Source: Lachnospiraceae bacterium UBA1683 (GTDB taxonomy: Bacteria > Bacillota > Clostridia > Lachnospirales > Lachnospiraceae). Taken from it: 8,424 bases of DNA. A program made the translations under genes and the position numbers. The notes beneath the pieces were generated by a model, which was not told where the DNA came from, searched no databases, and was given only the letters and a program-made list of their open reading frames with translations. The stretch spans positions 1-8,424 of the forward strand of contig DCKD01000020.1 of the NCBI GenBank assembly GCA_002320245.1, given 5' to 3'. This document shows, piece after piece, positions 1-4,211 of the stretch. The stretch's first letter is position 1, and every line of letters starts with the position of its first letter.

Positions 1-90
1 GTTCATTTGTCGGGCAACTCATAAAATGATGCTGGGGTCAAAAGGTATTTTGCCCCTTGATGCTGTGGTCTGTGTTCTGAATAGTTACAA
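1..90. repeat. Possible end of a degenerate structured repeat element
   Basis: No convincing gene is visible here. Near position 32-57 the sequence can form a bulged hairpin (GGGG-t-CAAAA with TTTTGCCCC). Positions 77-90 read CTGAATAGTTACAA, which matches 13 of 14 bases at the right end of the inverted-repeat element at 3129-3271 (CTGAACAGTTACAA). This could be the right end of a related element whose left part lies outside the window. One short match plus a hairpin is weak evidence, so the call is tentative. Confidence 0.3.
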
Positions 91-158
91 TTTCTGAAAA
101 CAACAACAACTATATTTTGAGGAAAAAGAAAAGAGATGGAAACCGGATTCTCAATCAG

Positions 159-186
159 AAAACCGTCCTCTGTTTCCAGAGGACGG
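159..186 (-). terminator. Rho-independent terminator of the ymaF-like gene
   Basis: Read on the minus strand, a perfect 10-bp stem CCGTCCTCTG / CAGAGGACGG encloses a GAAA tetraloop and is followed directly by TTTT. It lies about 30 bases after the stop codon of the YmaF-family gene and is well placed to end that transcript. Confidence 0.85.
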
Positions 187-217
187 CTGCAAAAAAGGAG
201 AAACTTATTTTTCAAAC

Positions 218-580
218 TTACTCTTTACATTCAAAGTCGAGTGGGCTTTCAATCAAAGTCGCAACTTGGAATTGATGTCTGTGCCCATCTTCCACATCAG
301 TAAATGCCTTTAAAAAGTGCACATGCTTTCCTCCGCCAACATCGATTGCCAGAGAAGATTTTCCACAGAACTCATGGAAGTGTCCATCGGCAAAGTCGGT
401 TCTGAACTTGACTTCATGCACATGGGAATTTCCCATGCGGATAGCCTCGCCGGATACAGTGGCAAAACGGTGGTTATGGCATTCACAGTCCTCCCTCACA
501 ACAGCGGTACTTCCAAGAACTTCATGAACGTGACGCTGACGACCGTCACCATAATTGTTATTCATAGTCTGAGTGTTCAT
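218..580 (-). CDS. YmaF-family histidine-rich protein
   Basis: A 120-residue protein of the YmaF type, a small family in Firmicutes with no firmly established function. Six HxH motifs run through it: H17/H19, H35/H37, H53/H55, H67/H69, H86/H88 and H100/H102. Several are followed by an acidic or hydrophobic residue (HVHEV, HFHEF, HRHQF), suggesting a repeated beta-hairpin fold that could bind metal. Cysteines lie at 32, 34, 72 and 118. There is no signal peptide or membrane segment. I chose the ATG at 580 because GGGAGG sits 7 bases upstream; an in-frame TTG 15 bases further up overlaps that site. The gene appears to stand alone, with its own promoter-like sequence and terminator. Family recognition is good; metal binding is inferred from the histidine pattern. 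Confidence 0.85.
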   Translation of the reverse strand: MNTQTMNNNYGDGRQRHVHEVLGSTAVVREDCECHNHRFATVSGEAIRMGNSHVHEVKFRTDFADGHFHEFCGKSSLAIDVGGGKHVHFLKAFTDVEDGHRHQFQVATLIESPLDFECKE

Positions 581-614
581 AATGAAACCTCCCAAAATTT
601 AACTGGTTCGATAT

Positions 615-642
615 CATATTATGTAGGAATGTGGGAAAAGTG
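615..642 (-). promoter_or_regulatory. SigK-like promoter candidate for the ymaF-like gene
   Basis: On the minus strand CAC is followed after 16 bases by CATAATATG, close to the mother-cell SigK pattern as I recall it from Bacillus (AC, about 16 bp, CATAnnnTA). The last base differs. The Arg/Asp-rich gene at 2195-2419 has the same layout with similar spacer sequence, which strengthens both calls. The predicted start leaves a leader of about 28 bases that includes the GGGAGG site. Confidence 0.4.
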
Positions 643-653
643 ATAGAAAATGC

Positions 654-713
654 AAAAATACTCCCATCCAGAGAGACAGGCATGCATCAAATACCTGTCC
701 CTCTGAATGAGAG
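654..713 (-). terminator. Long-stem terminator after the 20-residue peptide gene
   Basis: On the minus strand positions 713-694 pair with 680-661 to form a continuous 20-bp stem. It includes a few G-U pairs and one A/C mismatch, with a 13-base loop. It is followed directly by TATTTTT. It lies about 25 bases past the stop codon of the small peptide gene at 737-799 and closes that transcription unit before the ymaF promoter begins. Confidence 0.7.
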
Positions 714-736
714 CATCTTCTGATTATCTTATTTGA

Positions 737-799
737 TTAGCATCCAAAACAATTGCGAATGAACGCAAGCAGGTCGTTACAGTTAAATGTAAAACACAT
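737..799 (-). CDS. Novel 20-residue cysteine-rich peptide
   Basis: The ORF encodes MCFTFNCNDLLAFIRNCFGC, with cysteines at 2, 7, 17 and 20 and a hydrophobic centre (LLAFI). I do not recognise a family. Evidence that it is expressed is strong for such a short ORF: a seven-base AAGGAGG site sits 7 bases before the ATG, a good vegetative-type promoter (TTGCAT, 17 bp, TACAAT) sits upstream, and a long-stem terminator follows. The unit is monocistronic and lies between the ymaF-like gene and the 53-residue gene. Four cysteines could form two disulfides, bind a metal, or be modified after translation; none of this can be told from sequence. No export or modification genes lie next to it. It could instead be a regulatory leader ORF, but no gene follows it before the terminator. 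Confidence 0.6.
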   Translation of the reverse strand: MCFTFNCNDLLAFIRNCFGC

Positions 800-844
800 A
801 AGTATTCCTCCTTAAGTAAAATATTTATCTCGCGGGATAATAGA

Positions 845-873
845 ATTGTAACAATATTGTAATAATTATGCAA
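845..873 (-). promoter_or_regulatory. Vegetative-type promoter with an internal dyad
   Basis: On the minus strand TTGCAT (873-868), a 17-bp spacer and TACAAT (850-845) make a good SigA-type promoter for the 20-residue peptide gene. Inside the spacer is a perfect palindrome ACAATATTGT (851-860). Its flanks extend the symmetry imperfectly, and part of it lies within a direct repeat (attgtaacaat / attgtaataat). A dyad between the -35 and -10 boxes is a typical repressor site, but the cognate regulator cannot be named. Confidence 0.6.
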
Positions 874-893
874 TAGGAGAAGATTGGAAATAC

Positions 894-985
894 GATGCGA
901 AACAGATAAAAATAGGAGATGGAACGTATAGAAACAGAGGGATGGAGCAGATAGAAAAAGGGGATGGAACAGATTGTTGAAAGAC
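894..985. repeat. Degenerate ~23-bp tandem repeat
   Basis: Four units begin GATG at about 894, 918, 941 and 963, each roughly 22-24 bp, purine-rich and sharing GATGGA-n-CAGATA-like segments. The copies have diverged. The block lies between the peptide promoter and the end of the 53-residue gene and codes for nothing I would support. Confidence 0.5.
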
Positions 986-1011
986 AGGGAACGGCTTACT
1001 TTGCCACTCCC
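979..1011 (-). terminator. Possible terminator of the 53-residue gene
   Basis: On the minus strand GGGAGTGGC (1011-1003) can pair with GCCGTTCCC (995-987), with two G-U pairs, around a 7-base loop. It is followed by TGTCTTTC, a poor U-tract. It lies 15 bases after the stop codon, a normal terminator position, but the weak tail keeps confidence low. Confidence 0.35.
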
Positions 1012-1025
1012 CGTCAAAAAAGAAA

Positions 1026-1187
1026 TTATTCGCCTCCGGGACCGTCCCGTCTTGGAACTTCATCCGGAATCACATTGGTGGCATTGGTTTTCTTCGGAAG
1101 GTCGATTTCCGGAATATTGTCATCATCGTAAGCATTTTTCGAATGATTCGGATTCACCGGCGGCAGAGTTGTTTTTTGTTTGTCCAT
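1026..1187 (-). CDS. Small acidic hydrophilic protein, conserved hypothetical
   Basis: A 53-residue protein beginning MDKQKTTLPPVNPNHSK and ending with a proline- and charge-rich tail (VIPDEVPRRDGPGGE). The centre is acidic (YDDDNIPEIDLPKKTNATN). There is no membrane segment or cysteine, and it is probably largely unstructured. From memory the VIPDEVPR-DGPGGE tail recurs in Lachnospiraceae hypothetical proteins, but I know no function. I chose the ATG at 1187 because GAAAGGAG lies 9 bases upstream; an ATG two codons earlier (1193) would leave only 3 bases. The gene starts 49 bases after the DUF6512 gene, so the two may be co-transcribed. A sequence TAATA-N18-CATACTA just upstream resembles a forespore promoter and could drive it alone. 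Confidence 0.75.
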   Translation of the reverse strand: MDKQKTTLPPVNPNHSKNAYDDDNIPEIDLPKKTNATNVIPDEVPRRDGPGGE

Positions 1188-1236
1188 GTGCATGCACTCC
1201 TTTCGGGAATAGTATGTGCAGGAATAGAGCAATTTA

Positions 1237-1767
1237 TTAAATATTAAGATGTTGCATATTTATTTCCGCGGGATTCATAAAGATTCCGATGCTAAGCGGA
1301 TGATAGGTAAATATGAAAAAGCAGACTGCAACAGCTAACACAAGCAGCATTAATAAAGTCGTATAAGAAGATAGTTTGCAGGATAAGGTAAATCTGTAAA
1401 TTGCATAAAATGCCAACAGTACACTTGCAGCAAAGGTAGCAATATCAAGAATCAGAAAGTTACGTCCTAAAATGCCTGAGTAAGTATAAAAAATTACAGG
1501 TATTAAACATGTGCTGAGCAAAATGCCAAAGAGTAAAGCTGAAGTGACGCACGGATAGTCCTCCTTGACTTTTCCGTTCATGTAAAGTGAGTAGAACAGC
1601 ATAGGGAAAAAGCATAGTTTCATGTGCTCCCATGTAGATTCATTCACAGGAAAGAAAAATCCCAAAAAGTAGTTTTCCCCTGACCATTCATACACAAAGT
1701 GTGAAATTGCCCCAACAATTAAAACAAAAATAATTCCCTTGATAATATAAGATTTTAATTTATTCAT
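1237..1767 (-). CDS. DUF6512-family integral membrane protein
   Basis: A 176-residue membrane protein with about five hydrophobic segments. Diagnostic stretches are SHFVYEWSG (22-30), FFPVNESTWEHMKL (38-51) and a C-terminal FTYHPLSIGIF, which I associate with DUF6512 proteins of Firmicutes; their function is unknown. The conserved N-E-S-x-W-E-H-x-K segment after the first membrane span suggests a polar site at the membrane face. Codons run in frame further upstream, but the family pattern favours the ATG at 1767, which gives a first membrane segment soon after a basic N-terminus. No Shine-Dalgarno lies before this ATG; instead TATAAT sits 6 bases upstream, so a leaderless mRNA is possible. 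It is divergent from the Gln/Asn-rich gene. Confidence 0.8.
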   Translation of the reverse strand: MNKLKSYIIKGIIFVLIVGAISHFVYEWSGENYFLGFFFPVNESTWEHMKLCFFPMLFYSLYMNGKVKEDYPCVTSALLFGILLSTCLIPVIFYTYSGILGRNFLILDIATFAASVLLAFYAIYRFTLSCKLSSYTTLLMLLVLAVAVCFFIFTYHPLSIGIFMNPAEINMQHLNI

Positions 1768-1773
1768 AACAGT

Positions 1774-1779
1774 ATTATA
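1774..1779 (-). promoter_or_regulatory. TATAAT box abutting the DUF6512 start
   Basis: A perfect TATAAT on the minus strand ends 6 bases before the ATG, so transcription would begin at or near the start codon. The -35 region at the expected distance (GCATAT) is poor, so this may be a chance AT-rich match. Confidence 0.35.
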
Positions 1780-1801
1780 TGGGAATGAGGAGAGAAATAT
1801 G

Positions 1802-1818
1802 CAGAGGGAAACCCTCTG
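1802..1818. promoter_or_regulatory. Perfect 7-bp hairpin between divergent genes
   Basis: CAGAGGG AAA CCCTCTG forms a perfect stem with a 3-base loop. It lies between the DUF6512 start (1767) and the Gln/Asn-rich gene (1867). No U-tract follows on either strand, so it is not a terminator. A regulator-binding dyad shared by the two divergent genes is possible but unproven. Confidence 0.4.
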
Positions 1819-1820
1819 AA

Positions 1821-1849
1821 GCATAAAATTCTTCATTCGCCGCATAATA
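1821..1849 (+). promoter_or_regulatory. Forespore (SigG/SigF-like) promoter candidate
   Basis: GCATA, 17 bp, CATAATA fits the SigG pattern as I recall it (gHATR, 17-18 bp, CATnhTA). The predicted start at about 1856 falls inside the ribosome binding site, leaving AGGTGA, which can still pair with 16S rRNA. This tight spacing lowers confidence. Confidence 0.35.
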
Positions 1850-1866
1850 TTCCGGAGGTGACTTAT

Positions 1867-2013
1867 ATGGATAAGAAACAGCAGGAGCAGCAGAACAGGC
1901 AGAAGAGCCTGAACAAATTCAACAGCGTAACAGAGAAGGTAAAACCAGAGAATCAGAACCAGACGCACAATGTCCGGTCCGAGGCGGTGGAACCGAAGAA
2001 CAGGCAAGTATAG
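1867..2013 (+). CDS. Small Gln/Asn-rich hydrophilic protein, possibly spore-associated
   Basis: A 48-residue protein beginning MDKKQQEQQNRQKSLNKF, rich in Gln, Asn, Lys and Glu, with no cysteine and no hydrophobic segment. GGAGGTGA lies 8 bases before the ATG, an excellent ribosome binding site. Composition and size resemble small acid-soluble or Gln/Asn-rich spore core proteins, and the upstream sequence matches a forespore promoter, but I cannot assign it to a named family. It is divergent from the DUF6512 gene and convergent with the Arg/Asp-rich gene. No clear terminator of its own was found. The short length leaves some doubt, but the ribosome binding site and biased composition support a real gene. 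Confidence 0.65.
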   Translation: MDKKQQEQQNRQKSLNKFNSVTEKVKPENQNQTHNVRSEAVEPKNRQV

Positions 2014-2155
2014 GGGGCGGTTTTATTTATTGCAGCTTGCATATTTCCGCAGAGGGAACCAGAGGTTTCCGGACATTATGTCGGTTATGGTGTCGGAACA
2101 TATGCCTTATGAACAGAGAAAAACTGCCGGAAAATTGGAGCGAAAAAGAAAATCA

Positions 2156-2186
2156 AGAAAAAACGGGGCTGCTGAAACAGCCCCGT
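2156..2186 (-). terminator. Rho-independent terminator of the Arg/Asp-rich gene
   Basis: On the minus strand ACGGGGCTG and CAGCCCCGT form a perfect 9-bp GC-rich stem around TTTCAG, followed by a run of Ts (2163-2158). It begins 8 bases after the stop codon at 2195. The orientation shows that the minus-strand ORF, not the long open plus-strand frames, is the gene. Confidence 0.88.
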
Positions 2187-2194
2187 CAATATCA

Positions 2195-2419
2195 TTACCA
2201 AGACCGACGGCAGTTCCGGTCACATCTGTCCCGGCGGTCATCGCGGTCACATCTGTCCCGGCGGTCATCGCGGTCACATCTATCCCTACGGTCATCCCGG
2301 TCACATCTATCCCTACGGTCATCGCGGTCGCGCCTATCCCAACGATCCCGGTCGTGGCAAGGATTGCAGTCGCGTCTGCGGTTATTTTCCCAAGATGAAT
2401 TATTAAAATTATCAGTCAT
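2195..2419 (-). CDS. Arg/Asp repeat protein, candidate spore coat protein
   Basis: A 74-residue protein. Residues 1-22 are Asn-rich with C18 and C21. From residue 23 it is almost pure Arg/Asp, built on the 9-residue unit RDDRRDRCD repeated four times (32-67), so cysteines fall at 39, 48, 57 and 66, nine apart. About two thirds of all residues are Arg or Asp, nearly balanced in charge. I know no named family. AAAGGA lies 8 bases before the ATG, a terminator follows, and a SigK-like promoter lies upstream. In composition and repeat style it recalls spore coat proteins with charged repeats (CotG-type), though those use Ser/Lys/Arg rather than Arg/Asp. Regular cysteines would suit disulfide cross-linking in a coat. 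The coat role is inference; that it is a gene is well supported. Confidence 0.75.
   Translation of the reverse strand: MTDNFNNSSWENNRRRDCNPCHDRDRWDRRDRDDRRDRCDRDDRRDRCDRDDRRDRCDRDDRRDRCDRNCRRSW
2217..2324. repeat. Four 27-bp tandem repeats inside the Arg/Asp-rich gene
   Basis: Units start at 2217, 2244, 2271 and 2298. Units 1 and 2 are identical. Units 3 and 4 differ from each other by one base and from units 1 and 2 by a few synonymous or near-synonymous changes. A shorter diverged unit follows from 2325. The pattern suggests stepwise duplication and likely copy-number variation between strains. The 27-bp period keeps several frames open on both strands. Confidence 0.93.
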
Positions 2420-2439
2420 ATCTAATATCCTTTTTTATT

Positions 2440-2467
2440 TAAGATATGCGGGATGTAAGAAAGAGTG
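2440..2467 (-). promoter_or_regulatory. SigK-like promoter of the Arg/Asp-rich gene
   Basis: On the minus strand CAC (2467-2465), a 16-bp spacer and CATATCTTA (2448-2440) match the SigK consensus I recall (AC, 16 bp, CATAnnnTA). Transcription would begin near 2433 and leave a short leader starting with the AAAGGA site. The ymaF-like gene has the same layout. Confidence 0.5.
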
Positions 2468-2504
2468 AGAATCAGAACTAAAACAATACGCAGCGGAGGT
2501 ATGC

Positions 2505-2545
2505 AAAAATACCGAAAGGCCATCAATCCGCTTTCCGGTATTTTT
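2505..2545 (-). terminator. tmRNA terminator, probably bidirectional
   Basis: AAAAATACCGAAAG pairs with CTTTCCGGTATTTTT with one bulged base. T-runs flank the stem on both strands. It lies 60 bases after the mature 3' end of the tmRNA and could also stop any plus-strand transcript coming from the left. Confidence 0.8.
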
Positions 2546-2606
2546 CTTCGTATTTCAATGTGTCCCAGCTATTTACAAGCCGGTATTTATCGCTAATCTT
2601 GAAAAA

Positions 2607-2948
2607 TGGACCTGGCGGGAATCGAACCCGCGTCCAAAAACCCCTCCCATGTACTTCTACTATCATAGTTAGTTCTTTTTCATTTCCTCTGCCGCACGGG
2701 AACTAACACCCTTGCGGTTTCAGTAGCTTCATAATACGCCTACAGGCTCAAAGCTTTGCCGGTATCGTTTCCCGCATAGTCAGTGCCAGACTCCCGAAGT
2801 GCGGGTGCTTCGGGGCTGATATGCAGCAATTAGGCTGCAGCTAATTCGAAATTATCGTTAGCGTTTAAATTTAAGTTTGCGATTTGACGCATCTGCCTGC
2901 GGATAGCTTCTCCATCTTCAGAATCCCTGTCGAAACCAGTACAAGCCC
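2607..2948 (-). ncRNA. ssrA: Transfer-messenger RNA (tmRNA)
   Basis: This RNA of about 342 bases rescues stalled ribosomes and tags their products for proteolysis. The 5' end GGGCTTG pairs with 3' CAGGTCC over 7 bp (with G-U pairs). The discriminator A at 2607 is not followed by CCA, so CCA must be added after transcription. Near the 5' end is the characteristic GTACTGGTTTCGACAGGGA, and near the 3' end GGTTCGATTCCCGCC forms the T-arm. The tag reading frame lies at 2880-2830. Multiple hairpins in the middle correspond to pseudoknots, for example the arms around CACCCGCACTTCGGG. The gene has its own promoter and terminator. Confidence 0.97.
2830..2880 (-). other. tmRNA proteolysis tag reading frame
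   Basis: Resuming at GCA, the frame reads ANLNLNANDNFELAAA and then TAA. The C-terminal ELAAA is the usual degradation signal in clostridial tags. The region is part of ssrA, not a separate gene. Confidence 0.93.
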
Positions 2949-2955
2949 TGATATA

Positions 2956-2979
2956 GAGTGCAAACTTTTTGTTGCACTC
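2956..2979 (-). promoter_or_regulatory. Hairpin in the tmRNA precursor leader
   Basis: GAGTGCAA and TTGCACTC form a perfect 8-bp stem between the promoter and the mature 5' end. It would be part of the 5' leader removed by RNase P. Confidence 0.6.
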
Positions 2980-2981
2980 CT

Positions 2982-3010
2982 ATTTTAAAGAAAGAGCGGA
3001 GGAAAGTCAA
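2982..3010 (-). promoter_or_regulatory. ssrA promoter
   Basis: On the minus strand TTGACT (3010-3005), exactly 17 bp, TAAAAT (2987-2982). This is a strong SigA-type promoter that starts the tmRNA precursor about 25-30 bases before the mature end. Confidence 0.8.
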
Positions 3011-3090
3011 GGCAGAAGAAGATTTTCCTTAAAATTTTATAATTCTTTATATAGATTTAAACTTTCTGATTTATGATAGACAATATGTGA

Positions 3091-3119
3091 TTGTTGACTT
3101 ACATAATCCGTGATAAAAT
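3091..3119 (+). promoter_or_regulatory. Promoter candidate for the phospholipase-like gene
   Basis: TTGTTG, 17 bp, TAAAAT. It precedes the repeat element at 3129 by only 9 bases, so the transcript would carry almost the whole element as its 5' leader before the coding start at 3311. A second reading, TTGACT with a 14-bp spacer, is too short. Confidence 0.5.
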
Positions 3120-3128
3120 AAAAATGTC

Positions 3129-3271
3129 GTAACTGTTCAGGGTCATCTCAAAATCCTATGGATTTTGAGATGTGGCGTATCCGCCATATGCATCTGCACC
3201 GGTTTATGCTTATGTATGCAAGCATCCAACGCATAAAACCGTTGCAGATGCGCATGGCTCTGAACAGTTAC
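3129..3271. repeat. 143-bp inverted-repeat element with nested hairpins
   Basis: The ends are perfect 12-bp inverted repeats (GTAACTGTTCAG / CTGAACAGTTAC). Inside are a perfect 13-bp stem with a 3-base loop (3144-3172), a 5-bp stem TGGCG/CGCCA (3173-3186) and a long near-perfect stem (3191-3209 with 3231-3250) whose loop holds another small dyad. The flanks AAAATGTC and AAATTGTC match at 7 of 8 bases and could be a target-site duplication. It contains no gene. The structure is that of a MITE or REP-like element, and it lies in the leader of the next gene. Confidence 0.8.
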
Positions 3272-3310
3272 AAATTGTCGATTAAAAGAATCAGAAAGGG
3301 GTTAGTTACA

Positions 3311-4132
3311 ATGCCAACAACATATGCACATTACAAATTTGGAAAAGATGTTATGAGTGCGCTACCAAGACCGCTCCAGCAATCCATTGATGGAAACCGT
3401 GAGTTGTTTGATATCGGACTGCATGGTCCGGATATTTTCTTTTATTACAGAATTTTTAATAAAAATCATGTAAACGAGACTGGGTACAGGATGCATGACG
3501 AGTTTGCAGATATATTTTTTAAACATGCGGCTGAGGTAATCGCGCGTGCAGAAGATAAGAGCGCGGCACGTGCATATATCTATGGGTTTATCTGTCATTT
3601 TGCACTGGACAGCGAATGCCATAAGTATGTAGAAAAAATGATTCAGGTCAGTGGGATTTCACATTCTGAAATCGAGATGGAGTTTGACAGGAAATTATTA
3701 ACGGAAGATTTTATCAATCCGGTTACTTATCTTGCAACAAAGCATATTCATCCGACGGAAAAGAATGCAGAAGTAATTGCACAATTCTTTGATGGGATTT
3801 CTGTGGAGGAAACAAAAAAGTCGCTTTCATATATGATTTTGTGTCATAAGCTGCTGCTTGCGCCGAAACAGGCGAAACGTAAAACCTTGTTTTGCGGATT
3901 GAAACTGATTGGGCAGTATGAGTCTATACATGGAATGATTATGAGTGAAACCCCGAATCCGGCGTGTGAAGAATATAGTGAATTGTTGAAAAAGCTTTAT
4001 GCAGGGGCGGTCCCGCTGGCAGCAGGGCTGATTCTCCAATATCAGAAGGTGTTGTTTCAGGAAGCAGAGCTGCCAGGGCGGTTTCATGAAACATTCGGAG
4101 CGGGGGAAAACTGGGAAGAGTTGAGGCTGTAA
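3311..4132 (+). CDS. Zinc-dependent phospholipase C-domain protein
   Basis: A 273-residue protein of the Zn_dep_PLPC type (the fold of Clostridium alpha-toxin and Bacillus PLC catalytic domains). The order of likely metal ligands fits: H7 in TYAHYKFG, H38 and D41 in HGPDIFFYY, H62-D63 in MHDEF, and H96 with D100 in GFICHFALDSECH, plus H104. There is no signal peptide, so the protein is probably cytoplasmic; the substrate and whether it acts on phospholipids are unknown. The frame stays open upstream through the repeat element, but I chose the ATG at 3311 because AGAAAGGGG lies 9 bases before it and MPTTYAHYKFG is the usual family start. It is followed after 79 bases by an MFS permease, probably in one operon. 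Confidence 0.85.
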   Translation: MPTTYAHYKFGKDVMSALPRPLQQSIDGNRELFDIGLHGPDIFFYYRIFNKNHVNETGYRMHDEFADIFFKHAAEVIARAEDKSAARAYIYGFICHFALDSECHKYVEKMIQVSGISHSEIEMEFDRKLLTEDFINPVTYLATKHIHPTEKNAEVIAQFFDGISVEETKKSLSYMILCHKLLLAPKQAKRKTLFCGLKLIGQYESIHGMIMSETPNPACEEYSELLKKLYAGAVPLAAGLILQYQKVLFQEAELPGRFHETFGAGENWEELRL

Positions 4133-4211
4133 GAAACAAAAATACAATATGAACAGAAAATCCATATTGCGGTATTGGAATGTTCAAGAACAAAAAAGAG
4201 GAGATTTCGAG

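Noticed and set aside
3..215. Minus-strand frame of 70 codons
   Set aside because: It runs through the ymaF terminator and the probable repeat remnant, has no convincing ribosome binding site and no family-like sequence.
317..643. Plus-strand frame opposite the ymaF-like gene
   Set aside because: Antisense to a recognised family protein, with no translation signals.
724..1063. Longer minus-strand frames over the peptide gene and tandem repeats
   Set aside because: They cross the peptide promoter and the 23-bp repeats and lack ribosome binding sites, unlike the short peptide frame.
2217..2324. CRISPR-like array
   Set aside because: The 27-bp units are directly adjacent with no unique spacers, and they encode the 9-residue repeats of a gene.
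2037..2468. Plus-strand frames rich in Ser/Arg or Val/Ile over the repeat gene
   Set aside because: They stay open because the 27-bp repeat has a multiple-of-three period. The terminator, ribosome binding site and promoter all support the minus strand.
3158..3310. Longer N-terminus for the phospholipase-like protein
   Set aside because: The extra 51 codons come from the inverted-repeat element; the ATG at 3311 has a ribosome binding site and fits the family start.
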